A stretch of DNA of 64,000 nt from Bdellovibrio sp. GT3 (lineage in GTDB: Bacteria > Bdellovibrionota > Bdellovibrionia > Bdellovibrionales > Bdellovibrionaceae): contig NZ_JBBNAD010000006.1 in the NCBI RefSeq assembly GCF_037996765.1, positions 248,001 through 312,000 on the forward strand, given 5' to 3'. Below the pieces are notes generated by a model that was given only the letters and a program-made list of their open reading frames with translations, was not told the origin of the DNA and made no database searches. Positions within the stretch are counted from its first letter, which is position 1; each line of letters opens with the position of its first letter. The translations under genes and the position numbers were made by a program. This document shows, one piece after another, positions 49,056 through 57,368 of the stretch.

Positions 49056-49735
49056 ACAACAACTATTTTCCGCCAGAGGCCGCTCTGGTTTATGATGAAA
49101 AAAACAAAAAACTCGCACCCATCTCCGAAAACATGCTTTTTCTGATTCGCCTGCTTTTAAAGGAACTTCCCGCCCAATCAAAAATACTTTGTGTTGGCGC
49201 AGGTACTGGAAATGAAATTCTGGCGTTAGCGCATTTTTATCCGGAATGGAAATTTGTGGCACTGGATCCCTCTGCCGGGATGCTTGATGTTTGCCGTAAA
49301 CGTCTGACCGATGCAGGACTGGCTGATCGCTGTGAATTTATTCACGGGTATATTCACGACACGCCCCCGGAAGTTAAGTACGATGCCGTGCTTAGTATTT
49401 TGGTCGCGCATTTCATTCACTCTGATGAACGCCTGACTTATTTTAAAACTATCCAAGACCGACTGTTGCCGAAAGGCTATCTGGTGAATACAGAAATAAG
49501 TTATGACTTAAACTCAACCGAATTTCCATCAATGCTGGAAAACTGGAAAACCATTCAATCATTGATGGGTGGCACTCACGAAAGCCTGGCCAAGCTGCCC
49601 GAAGTGCTGCGAAGTATGCTTTCTGTGCTTCCCCCAAAACAAACTGAAGACATATTACGAGATAGCGGATTCCCGCTTCCCGTCCGGTTCTTTCAGGCAT
49701 TTATGATTTGTGGATGGTATGCGCAATCAAGCTGA
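49040..49735 (+). CDS. Class I SAM-dependent methyltransferase
   Basis: 231 residues. SAM-binding motif I is ILCVGAGTGNEILALAHFYP, with the acidic motif II in FVALDPSAGMLDVCRKR. It is coupled to the upstream SDR. Substrate unknown. It is the last core gene before the island; the left direct repeat lies about 100 bases after the stop and serves as its terminator. Confidence 0.85.
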   Translation: MGFDVNNNYFPPEAALVYDEKNKKLAPISENMLFLIRLLLKELPAQSKILCVGAGTGNEILALAHFYPEWKFVALDPSAGMLDVCRKRLTDAGLADRCEFIHGYIHDTPPEVKYDAVLSILVAHFIHSDERLTYFKTIQDRLLPKGYLVNTEISYDLNSTEFPSMLENWKTIQSLMGGTHESLAKLPEVLRSMLSVLPPKQTEDILRDSGFPLPVRFFQAFMICGWYAQSS

Positions 49736-49831
49736 ATAAAGATTGGATCAGCAAATACTTTAAAATGGTGAAGCTGTGGGAGTGTGCGCTGATCAATCGC
49801 AAAGGAATGAACAGCTATGAACGATGCAATA

Positions 49832-49884
49832 TCGTTTTTTAATCGACCGAAAAATAAAAAACCCGATCTTTTGGATCGGGTTTT
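49832..49884 (+). repeat. Left 53-bp direct repeat (attachment-site candidate)
   Basis: Identical over 53 bases to 58346-58398, from TCGTTTTTTAATCGACC to GATCGGGTTTT. After a few mismatched bases the two copies also share TATTCAAAAAT. It includes a complete Rho-independent terminator. The two copies bound the A+T-rich island with its integrase at the right edge, as expected of attL/attR. Confidence 0.85.
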
Positions 49885-49886
49885 TT
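49855..49886 (+). terminator. Terminator within the left repeat
   Basis: ACCCGATC (49861-49868) pairs with GATCGGGT (49874-49881), flanked by A-runs and followed by a T-run. On the plus strand it terminates the SDR-methyltransferase transcript. Confidence 0.8.
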
Positions 49887-49930
49887 ATTCAAAAATATAC
49901 TTCGACAGAGCCGAAGTATATTTTTGAATA
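49886..49930. repeat. Perfect palindrome, 19-bp arms, at the left island edge
   Basis: TATTCAAAAATATACTTCG (49886-49904) and its exact reverse complement (49912-49930) surround a 7-base loop, immediately inside the left repeat. The outer half of one arm (TATTCAAAAAT) recurs beside the right repeat at 58401-58411. Possible recombinase or factor-binding core; this role is inference. Confidence 0.7.
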
Positions 49931-50162
49931 TCAACCTTCCAGATTGCCCATCCAATTGATATCACTGAATATTTATCATTTTAAAGGTGTGCGCCAGCTG
50001 CGAGCGATTTGAGGCTGTTCACCTCCGTGCCATTTGGAATGTCACTGGGAGCTTATCGCTCAAGATTGTTTTTGTTTTTTTGTAGCCTTGGCGAGCGATT
50101 TTGAATTTAGCGACCCTCAGTCGTAGCTGAAGAGTCAACATAAAATCAAAAGGAGAATTAAA

Positions 50163-50315
50163 ATGAAAACTCAAACGAACAATCTTCAGTTTCTAGGTGC
50201 CAAAGAAGTTTTCCATGACGATTTTGGAAATCTTATTATTGTGCTGGCAAAAAATAACTACGCGATCTTGAACGAAAAGGTTTTGGAAATCATGGGATTG
50301 GAGAAAACTGACTGA
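50163..50315 (+). CDS. Small island protein, 50 residues
   Basis: Starts MKTQTNNLQFLGAKEVF at ATG 50163 with AAAGGAGA in ideal spacing, and ends MGLEKTD at TGA 50313-50315. A short hydrophobic strand (NLIIVLA) lies in the middle. No family recognised. The good ribosome-binding site and codon flow make it more likely real than chance. Confidence 0.5.
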   Translation: MKTQTNNLQFLGAKEVFHDDFGNLIIVLAKNNYAILNEKVLEIMGLEKTD

Positions 50316-50364
50316 ACAATAATAAAAGATGTTGAGTCGCGCGTGTCCCGTACTAAGGCAGACA

Positions 50365-50511
50365 ATGATTATGGTCGTGGACCTCAGGCAGGAAATTCAA
50401 CCAAAAAGAGAGCTTTATAACCTCTCTTGGGGCTTGTATGAAATCAGTAACAAAGAACAAATATTTTCAGTGTTAACTCGTTTAAATACGAGCGAGGAGT
50501 GTTTATGTTGA
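50365..50511 (+). CDS. Doubtful small ORF
   Basis: 48 codons starting MIMVVDLRQEIQPKRELYNL from ATG 50365, with AAGG 6 bases upstream. It overlaps the start of the next small membrane ORF by 7 bases. No signal, no family; it may be chance. Confidence 0.25.
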   Translation: MIMVVDLRQEIQPKRELYNLSWGLYEISNKEQIFSVLTRLNTSEECLC

Positions 50512-50774
50512 TTTTAAAATGTGTCGTAGCATTTTACATAGTCGCATTTATTATAAACCTATTTTCTAAAGATCCCGGCAAGCGTTGGATGATAATGGAC
50601 TTGTTTAATCTTATTCTCCGCATCCTATTCTTTTTCATGAAGGGTCTCCTTTGTGTTGTTGCTTACCTTTTTTGCGCGAGCGCAAAAAAGGTAAGGCCCG
50701 CTCTCCAGCTTGCCGCTGCTGACGGGCGCGGCGGCACTTGCAGAGTCGGACTGAGAAATAGTGTGTTGTTTTGA
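50505..50774 (+). CDS. Small membrane protein of the island
   Basis: 89 residues from ATG 50505, with AGGAG upstream. Two hydrophobic stretches: CVVAFYIVAFIINLF (about 5-20) and LFNLILRILFFFM to CVVAYLFC (about 34-60). The last 30 residues are encoded by a palindrome and a GC-rich stretch and look unlike a folded domain, so the original gene may have ended earlier and been altered by insertion. Function unknown. Confidence 0.45.
   Translation: MLILKCVVAFYIVAFIINLFSKDPGKRWMIMDLFNLILRILFFFMKGLLCVVAYLFCASAKKVRPALQLAAADGRGGTCRVGLRNSVLF
50662..50695. repeat. Perfect palindrome with GC-rich continuation
   Basis: CTTACCTTTTTTGCGC (50662-50677) and its exact reverse complement (50680-50695) are separated by two bases. 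The next 50 bases are GC-rich with further short inverted pieces (GCCGC/GCGGC). The whole stretch stands out from the A+T-rich surroundings; it could be a mobile hairpin element or an origin-like structure. Confidence 0.6.
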
Positions 50775-50832
50775 TACGGCGATTTGCGCTTAAACAATAT
50801 TCAATGTACTGTTTTGTTTACGGGAGGTATTT

Positions 50833-51087
50833 TTGAAAAATAAGGAACTAGAAAACTCATTGAAGATAATAAAACAACTAGCAGATTTATTGATAAATTC
50901 ACATAGCCCGATCGACGGTAGACGAAAGATCGATGTTTTTATCGAAGCCGCAAATCAAATTTCTGGTGCGCTTGATAAAGTTGATCAAAAAATTTCTGAA
51001 ATTCAATCTGCGAATTATCAACTTTCGCAAACCGTTGAAGATTTAAAAACCCAAGTAGCAGAACTAAAAATACTAAAAAAGAACTAA
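50833..51087 (+). CDS. Small coiled-coil protein
   Basis: 84 residues from TTG 50833 with GGGAGG 7 bases upstream. Helical throughout, with a heptad-like coiled coil in the C-terminal half (LDKVDQKISEIQSANYQLSQ). Soluble, charged, no family recognised. It is the last gene before the gap that leads to the HEAT/Mrr pair. Confidence 0.5.
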   Translation: MKNKELENSLKIIKQLADLLINSHSPIDGRRKIDVFIEAANQISGALDKVDQKISEIQSANYQLSQTVEDLKTQVAELKILKKN

Positions 51088-51326
51088 CCCCATTTTGGGC
51101 TAAAAAGGCTCGTCCCCAATTGACAACTTCAAATTCCAAGAAATAAATCAATTATTTTGCCCCGCATTTAAGCATGCCGACTCGCATTCATCTTGTTTAA
51201 TTGCGAGTTGTCATCAATAATTACTTACCACAAATGAGAGTGAGTGCCCGGCAACAGTACCGTCGTGCGGGATTAGTTTTTTGAAAGTTCGGCTAATCGG
51301 AGTGAATGTGTAATTAGGGGTAGTAA

Positions 51327-53108
51327 ATGGTTGACGATAAAATCTCTGAGGATATTAACGCCATTAGTAGCGAGCAAATTCATCAGCGTCTTCAAACTGC
51401 AATTCAAAATGGAAGCGTAAGTTTTGTTACGGAGCTTTTGGCGATTGAAGATATGCTTCCGTACCTTGATAAAATTTTTATTGCTTCAGTATCTGATTTT
51501 TTGAACAGCCAAAGCCTAAATTTGCTTCGAATAACTGCTGAAGCCATAGGTTCTGGGCAAGATGTGTTCCGTATCGCGCATACATTGGTTCAGATTTTCC
51601 CTAACCTCAATCAAGTTGATCCAGTATCTCTTTTACAGTTTTTAAAGATATACGAAGAGAAGACGAAGAATGACTTAATGAGTGGACAACTCTTTGAGCC
51701 GATTAGAAAGCGCACAGCTACAAACAAGGACTGGGGCTTGAATCTTGAAAACGTCATTTTCGAGAATAATGACAAGAGATTTTATTCGTATTTACTTGCA
51801 ACCTACCTGGGCTTTTCCGACTCAGATTATAACTTTGGCTATGACAAAATAAAATCCGCCTACACTTCAACGGTTTGTGAATTGAAAGCGATTGGCTTAA
51901 GAGGACTTGGACTATTAAGCCAACTATCCGACGAGCACAAGGCTGAGTCTTTTGAATCCCTCATCCTTGGTGTTGACGACAAGGATGAAGCGGTAGCTTC
52001 AAATGCAGCATTTGCGCTATCTCGCCTCTATAGTGAGAACGTCGAATTAAGCAAAAAAAGGATTGCTCTGTCGAAGGATGCAGATTCGTCAGTTCGTTTT
52101 GAGCTTCTAAGACAAATTCAGTTCAAACAAGGGGAACTTGATTCTGACGACATCGAGATCGTAAAAAATCTTTGCGCTTATGATTTAAAACTAAAGGGAA
52201 TCACAGATTCTCTGGATAGCATAATCTATTTTCTTCTTCATAAAGGTTACCACAACATCGCAAAAGAAATTCTGACTGCTTGGGTTTCATCACATACATT
52301 TGAAGTTCACAAGCAGTATAATTTCACCGAACTTTTTGACTCCTCCATTTTCGAAATGGTCAAATCCAAAAACTTAATTGAGACCATCATTACAGAATGG
52401 TTGAATTCAGATGATTTTCGCTTTCACCATGTTCTGCAGGAGATAGCATCCTACATGGGTGGACACGGAATAAAAACTGTTGGTCTAGATTTGGAGTTTT
52501 TAAAATCACTAAATGACACTGACATCCTATACGTTGTTAGCAAAATACTAGGCTTTATATATGACTTTGATATTTCAATTTCACTGGTATTATCGATGCT
52601 AAGTCTCGATCCTCCTTCCAAAAAAACTGTGGGACTCGTAACATCAGTACTTATCGAACAAATCGGAGACAACTATCTTGGCAAAACGCTCGATCGAATT
52701 GATCTTGAGCTTAAAGCTTCACAAGAAGGCACTGAAAAATTTATTGCCTTATCCAGGGCTGCCGGAGAACTAAAAAAGAGAAAAGATCGCCTGTCTGCGC
52801 TTACGAGCTGCATTGAGCTAATGCCAAACGCGGACCACTCGTCTGAATTGAATAAAGCATTTAATAAAAGTATGGCCGCTTCAATGAAGCAGGCTCGCGA
52901 GAAATCTATGCTGTTCAAATTAGTTTCGCATGTTGCAATCAGAGAGGCTCGCTCTACCTTCTCATTTGCCAATGGCGAGTACCACGAACCTTCAAAAATG
53001 GGATCCTATTCCCACGGCATTGAACTCCCGAAGAAAGATGTTCTTGATGAGGTTGGAGCGACATTTGAACGGTCAGGGTTTAGATTGGCTAAACGAGGTG
53101 AGGAATGA
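51327..53108 (+). CDS. HEAT-like helical protein of a two-gene putative defence system
   Basis: 593-residue cytoplasmic protein, almost wholly alpha-helical and without signal or membrane helices. A HEAT-type pair lies about residues 185-265 (AIGLRGLGLLSQLSDE, then DKDEAVASNAAFALSRL). The rest is extended helical repeats of weaker pattern, ending in a polar tail. No catalytic motif seen. The ATGA overlap with the next gene (start 53105) couples it to an Mrr-like nuclease, so it is a likely sensor, scaffold or inhibitor. ATG 51327 has GGGGTAG upstream. I cannot match it to a named defence family. Confidence 0.7.
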   Translation: MVDDKISEDINAISSEQIHQRLQTAIQNGSVSFVTELLAIEDMLPYLDKIFIASVSDFLNSQSLNLLRITAEAIGSGQDVFRIAHTLVQIFPNLNQVDPVSLLQFLKIYEEKTKNDLMSGQLFEPIRKRTATNKDWGLNLENVIFENNDKRFYSYLLATYLGFSDSDYNFGYDKIKSAYTSTVCELKAIGLRGLGLLSQLSDEHKAESFESLILGVDDKDEAVASNAAFALSRLYSENVELSKKRIALSKDADSSVRFELLRQIQFKQGELDSDDIEIVKNLCAYDLKLKGITDSLDSIIYFLLHKGYHNIAKEILTAWVSSHTFEVHKQYNFTELFDSSIFEMVKSKNLIETIITEWLNSDDFRFHHVLQEIASYMGGHGIKTVGLDLEFLKSLNDTDILYVVSKILGFIYDFDISISLVLSMLSLDPPSKKTVGLVTSVLIEQIGDNYLGKTLDRIDLELKASQEGTEKFIALSRAAGELKKRKDRLSALTSCIELMPNADHSSELNKAFNKSMAASMKQAREKSMLFKLVSHVAIREARSTFSFANGEYHEPSKMGSYSHGIELPKKDVLDEVGATFERSGFRLAKRGEE

Positions 53109-54796
53109 GACTGCTCCTACAAGAGTATGTAGGGATGATGAAGGAAGAAGCCGAGCTGGAATCACTCGTATCGGCATTAGTAACATCAATGGGGTTCGAT
53201 GTGGTTTCGCTGCCACAGCGAGGAGTACGGCAAGACGGCGTCGACATTCACGCGGTCGGAATTGATCCCGTAGATAATCAGAAAAAGAATTTTCTTGTTA
53301 CAATTAAACAGGGAAATATCACTAGAACTACCTGGGATGGCAACAACCAAGCCGTTAGAACAAGTTTAAATCAAATCATTGATGTCTATGCTCAGAACAA
53401 AATTCCAATTCATGATAAGTCGAATCCCACCAAGATAATTCTCTGTTGCGGAGGCGAACTAAAACAAGAAATTCAAGCTGACTGGACGGGCTATCAAAGC
53501 AGTAATGCGTCTAAAGGATTTCAATTTGAATTGTGGAATGGAAGCGCACTTTCTTCACTCGTTGAAAAGAATTTATTGAATGAAAATGTATTCTTTGAGG
53601 ACATAAAGAAAAAAATGAGAAGAACCCTCGTTGTTTTATCTGATTTTGGTTATGACCTTTCCCACTACAAAGAAATGCTTAATCAATTTCTTTTTACCGA
53701 CGATTGGGCCTCCTTAAGTGGCACTACATTAGAAAAGAAGGCAGTTAAGGCTTTATCGACAATACCAGTCTGCCTTGGAATGATTCACGAGTATTCGAAA
53801 GAAACCAATAATTCGAAGCATCCCCTTGTTGCATCAGAGTTTACACTTCTAAGAGTGTGGGATTTTATTCGGCAAAATAAGCTAGAAGGAAGTTCTAAAA
53901 TCTCATCTATTTACTTTCGGTTGTTTGGTATGTACGCAAGATTTGGATCTGAGTACTTTCAGAAGATTGAACCACACGCATGTGTTCCAGATGGCATCAC
54001 CATTCATTGTCGCGACTCAATAGTTGCGTCTGAAGTGGTCTTTGAGCAAATAGGAATTTTGGCTTCTCTTGGCCTTTCTCAAGTCCTATGGGGCGTTACT
54101 GCTAAGGATGAAACTTATATAGAAAATGCCAGAGTCATTTCTGACACATTAAAAAATGTAATTTCAAATAATGGCATTTCAGGATCGCCGTCATTTGATG
54201 AAATGACCATCGATATAGCACTTGCAGTTTCGTTTCTGTACATTAATGGAGAATCTGATTTTATAAAAGATTGGTTTTTCAAATTGGTTCAACGCTTTTC
54301 ATTTTCCTATTGCGTGATGGGCCGAGGATTTCCAGTATGCTACGACTCCATTGAGATGCTTGTAGAGTTTGGAAAGGAAAACGGACATTCAAAGGAAGAA
54401 ATGTCCTCTACATCAACACTATTGGCTTTGATTGGATATTGGTGCGCAATTCTTGAAGACAACCAACTATATCCACAACTTGTGGAATTCATTGAGACAA
54501 AATTACCTCATTGTACAGTTCAAATGTGGTTCCCGGAAAAGGGAATTAAAGATCATTTATATAAAGAATATTCCGCTTTAAAAGCTGGGATTGCTGAGGC
54601 GCCCATTCGACTTCCAAAAGGGATCGAAGAGTTGCGTGAACGCTTGATTAAGTTTATCGAGTTTTCAAAAAAATCTGACGCTTTTGAAACAGTCTGGAAT
54701 GACGCTCCTCCTGCATTGCCGTTTATAGCCTCTAGACACTTTAGAACGCCAGTCATACCGTTCCTCTGGATGAATCACTTAGCAGAGGAGACTTAA
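53105..54796 (+). CDS. Mrr-like nuclease-domain protein, partner of the HEAT-like protein
   Basis: 563 residues. Residues about 14-165 resemble an Mrr-cat PD-(D/E)XK fold: helix ELESLVSALVTSMGFDVVSL, then RGVRQDGVDIHAVG with Asp47, and FLVTIKQGNI with Lys68. The usual Gln/Glu two before the Lys is Thr66. Helix Glu17/19 may complete the site. The remaining 400 residues are a large, mostly helical domain of unknown type. It overlaps the HEAT-like gene by 4 bases and ends 22 bases from the convergent zinc-ribbon gene. Role inferred: DNA-cleaving or DNA-binding effector in phage or plasmid defence. Confidence 0.72.
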   Translation: MRLLLQEYVGMMKEEAELESLVSALVTSMGFDVVSLPQRGVRQDGVDIHAVGIDPVDNQKKNFLVTIKQGNITRTTWDGNNQAVRTSLNQIIDVYAQNKIPIHDKSNPTKIILCCGGELKQEIQADWTGYQSSNASKGFQFELWNGSALSSLVEKNLLNENVFFEDIKKKMRRTLVVLSDFGYDLSHYKEMLNQFLFTDDWASLSGTTLEKKAVKALSTIPVCLGMIHEYSKETNNSKHPLVASEFTLLRVWDFIRQNKLEGSSKISSIYFRLFGMYARFGSEYFQKIEPHACVPDGITIHCRDSIVASEVVFEQIGILASLGLSQVLWGVTAKDETYIENARVISDTLKNVISNNGISGSPSFDEMTIDIALAVSFLYINGESDFIKDWFFKLVQRFSFSYCVMGRGFPVCYDSIEMLVEFGKENGHSKEEMSSTSTLLALIGYWCAILEDNQLYPQLVEFIETKLPHCTVQMWFPEKGIKDHLYKEYSALKAGIAEAPIRLPKGIEELRERLIKFIEFSKKSDAFETVWNDAPPALPFIASRHFRTPVIPFLWMNHLAEET

Positions 54797-54818
54797 CAGA
54801 AGGACCAAGCACTATCGA

Positions 54819-56555
54819 TCAAAATTTAAGCGCGCATTTTTGGCATTTCGTAAGTTTTGTAAAGTGATTTGGCGTCGCATAGAAATCCCAATTGCAATTG
54901 CTGTTTGGGCAAATCCACCAGACTTTTCTCCCCGCACCATACTGTATTTCAGCTGGAGAACAGTTGTTTTTTTTAATATCGAAAAATTTTGCGTGTCCGG
55001 GCTTCACTGCTGCAAGAGAGTTTTCTGGCGTAGCAATCTTATTTGAGCAGTACTTGCATGAAGAAGGAACCTTGTATTTGTTCTTAATTACTTGGAGTGT
55101 TTCATGGCCTTTACAGCATCTAAACCACGCTTTTTGATGAGAGTTCGGACTAATGGTAGCAGGATCAATGGAATTTCTATTAAATATCCATTGGCGTGCT
55201 AACTCAGGTGACAATCCCAACAATGAATTTTCAAGTACAATTTTTCTTCCTGTACAAATTTGGCACGAATGTTTCGCGTGAAATTTTGCGCCGACAGTCA
55301 TTTGATGGTTATGACTTTTCTTTTTTGTTTTGCATTTCCACCAAACTTCAAACTGTGAATTGGGTAGCAAAATAAAAGGATTGATACCTTCGTTCAATTC
55401 AAAATGCCAAATATCCTTAAGATCCGGTTTCAACTCAAAGGCACTTGAGTTCTCTTTGCTATTAGGAACTCTGGTTGCTCCTACGATTTGATTATAATTG
55501 GGAGTCATTTTGAACTCAGGCTCAATAATTCTCTTATTGATTCTTTTCCGCTGCAATGAAGTCAAAATGCAATGCTTTTCCAAGTGTCTGAGCACCCGAT
55601 GAAATAGCTGAATTGTCGGACGTGAAAACTCAATGCTATTAATGCGAGTTAAATCATAACGACTCAATTGCTTTAGGCCCGATTCTCGAATACGAACAAC
55701 TTCATAGGCAAGATGTGATACTATGTAGTTATTCTTTCTTGTATCTCGAGCTTCTGAATCTTTATGCCAGCGAAGGCCATCCACTTCCAGCGCAATTTTT
55801 ATCTCCGGAATTACAATATCAATTTTATACCGATCAAGTTTATAGCTTAAAATTGTCGATGGAAAAATATCTTTTAATTCGCAAAATAATCGCACCTCAA
55901 GGCGTGAAAATTGTTTTACGCATTTAGGACATCCCGCACCCAATGAACGTGATTTTAAGCACATTGAGTATTTGCCATGACCTACTTGGCAGTTGAAATG
56001 ACAAATTTTATCGCTAAAAGGAGAGAGGTCATATGGATCAAGTAGGTTTTTTTCATAATCCCAAGTTTTCAATATATCTGGAAATTTTGTGCCGAAAGAG
56101 CGGTCGCGCGTTGCTCTTCTCCCTGAACAAAATGGGCACCCTGACGGAGATCTTCGATTCGTTCGCGACCCAATTGTGGCCATCCAAAAGTGATTCTTGT
56201 CAATTGAACAGCGCCACCATACGGCTTTGTCGCTTGATTTTGCTAACTTGAATGGATCCAACTTAGGATTGTTTCGATCATTTCTAAATTCTTTTAGGAG
56301 TCTTGGATTCAGGGCTGCAAATGAGTCGGACTTAAGAAATTGTCGCCCAGCACAAAAAGGACAACCTTGATTCCCTGAGGTTCTGTTTAAGATTTTTGTC
56401 TTCCATCGATGGGCTGGGTTCTTGCGACAGATCCACCAAGCTATTTGTTCTGATCCATAGGAAACACAACAAGGATCAAGTTTCTGATTACGGCCGTAGT
56501 CCCATTCACTATTTAAATTTTCGTCAAAAAGCGCAAGGGGAAATCCACCTTTCAT
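54819..56555 (-). CDS. Six-zinc-ribbon protein with central PD-(D/E)XK-type nuclease
   Basis: 578 residues. Six repeats of a treble-clef/zinc-ribbon module (DUF4379-like), each with a W-x-x-C-type start and a closing CxxC: CPFC 65-68, CPFC 140-143, CPKC 209-212, CQIC 431-434, CKYC 500-503, CQKC 571-574. Three precede and three follow a nuclease-like domain (about 218-330) with KIDIVIPEIKIALEVDGLRWH-type motifs: Asp246, Glu257, Asp259, as in DUF559/Vsr-like enzymes. It could be a homing-type or defence endonuclease with modular DNA reading by zinc ribbons. Tail-to-tail with the Mrr-like gene. Confidence 0.75.
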   Translation of the reverse strand: MKGGFPLALFDENLNSEWDYGRNQKLDPCCVSYGSEQIAWWICRKNPAHRWKTKILNRTSGNQGCPFCAGRQFLKSDSFAALNPRLLKEFRNDRNNPKLDPFKLAKSSDKAVWWRCSIDKNHFWMATIGSRTNRRSPSGCPFCSGRRATRDRSFGTKFPDILKTWDYEKNLLDPYDLSPFSDKICHFNCQVGHGKYSMCLKSRSLGAGCPKCVKQFSRLEVRLFCELKDIFPSTILSYKLDRYKIDIVIPEIKIALEVDGLRWHKDSEARDTRKNNYIVSHLAYEVVRIRESGLKQLSRYDLTRINSIEFSRPTIQLFHRVLRHLEKHCILTSLQRKRINKRIIEPEFKMTPNYNQIVGATRVPNSKENSSAFELKPDLKDIWHFELNEGINPFILLPNSQFEVWWKCKTKKKSHNHQMTVGAKFHAKHSCQICTGRKIVLENSLLGLSPELARQWIFNRNSIDPATISPNSHQKAWFRCCKGHETLQVIKNKYKVPSSCKYCSNKIATPENSLAAVKPGHAKFFDIKKNNCSPAEIQYGAGRKVWWICPNSNCNWDFYATPNHFTKLTKCQKCALKF

Positions 56556-56591
56556 CTTAAATATCCTTTGATCATTTAGGTCCCGAACGAT

Positions 56592-57293
56592 TTATGATGT
56601 AACTGGCTTCTTCTCCGCATCCTTCTCGGTCGCTAAAGCAATCAACTTCTTTTTATTTTCTTCTCTATTCCATCTGGCTTTATACCAATCATCCACAAGA
56701 TGCTCGATCAACTGCAACAAGAGCGCGGCTTCATCAGGATCGACATCAATGATTGTATTGATATCTTTCTCCATATGCGCGCCGATGTTGCCAATTTTTC
56801 TTACCGAATCAATCGCTTCCCACGTCAACGGATCTATCTGATTTTCAATGGCTTCGATTTCTTCAAAGAGAGTTCTCTTTCCTGAGACTTTCCAAAAGTC
56901 GCGGATCATACCTTGAAGGCAACGTCGCGCTAAGGTTGCGGATGCCTTAGGGCTCAATTCTCTAATTCGACATGCCTCATAGTAATCTTCCACGATTGGA
57001 TCTGGCACATAGGGCGGCAAAACTTTCGCATCCGAATCTGGTCGCAATTGCCACGCCTGCAATTGCTTTCCAACTGTGATGCCTCCACCTATTGGTGAAG
57101 CATGATAATTGAATAAGCGGGCTGCAATCATCGGCTGCTTGCAATCAGGATTGGGACAAACGACTATAATGGTTTTCAAAAGAATCTTACCTAGCTTAGT
57201 GTCGTAGGCATATCTGTGTGAGTCCTCAGATCTATCTGATTCTCCGATTGTAGCAGCTCTTGAACAATGTGGGCAATTCCAGCTAAAACCCAT
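56592..57293 (-). CDS. Zinc-ribbon plus DUF4145 protein
   Basis: 233 residues: N-terminal zinc ribbon (WNCPHCSRAA and VCPNPDCKQP), then a DUF4145 helical domain (about 100-215) with ATLARRCLQGMIRDFW and VRKIGNIGAHMEKDINTI. DUF4145 occurs alone and in restriction and other defence-associated proteins; its activity is not established. It lies 36 bases upstream of the zinc-ribbon nuclease start on the same strand, so the two may be co-expressed. Confidence 0.78.
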   Translation of the reverse strand: MGFSWNCPHCSRAATIGESDRSEDSHRYAYDTKLGKILLKTIIVVCPNPDCKQPMIAARLFNYHASPIGGGITVGKQLQAWQLRPDSDAKVLPPYVPDPIVEDYYEACRIRELSPKASATLARRCLQGMIRDFWKVSGKRTLFEEIEAIENQIDPLTWEAIDSVRKIGNIGAHMEKDINTIIDVDPDEAALLLQLIEHLVDDWYKARWNREENKKKLIALATEKDAEKKPVTS

Positions 57294-57368
57294 GGTATTT
57301 CTATCCTTGGAAAATATTAGAATTCACTGTTAACAAAAGGAACTTTAGTGCGCAAGATTTAAGCGCTT

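Larger units (their letters stand above)
49736..50162. other. 427-bp island boundary without long genes
   Basis: Contains the left direct repeat with its terminator (49832-49884), an immediate 19-bp-arm palindrome (49886-49930) and about 230 bases of sequence in which I see no gene, ending in an AAGGAG site for the small ORF at 50163. Confidence 0.6.

Noticed and set aside
50000-50101. 11-base direct repeat GCGAGCGATTT at 50000-50010 and 50091-50101
   Set aside because: Too short and only two copies; no spacer regularity, so not a CRISPR or iteron set.
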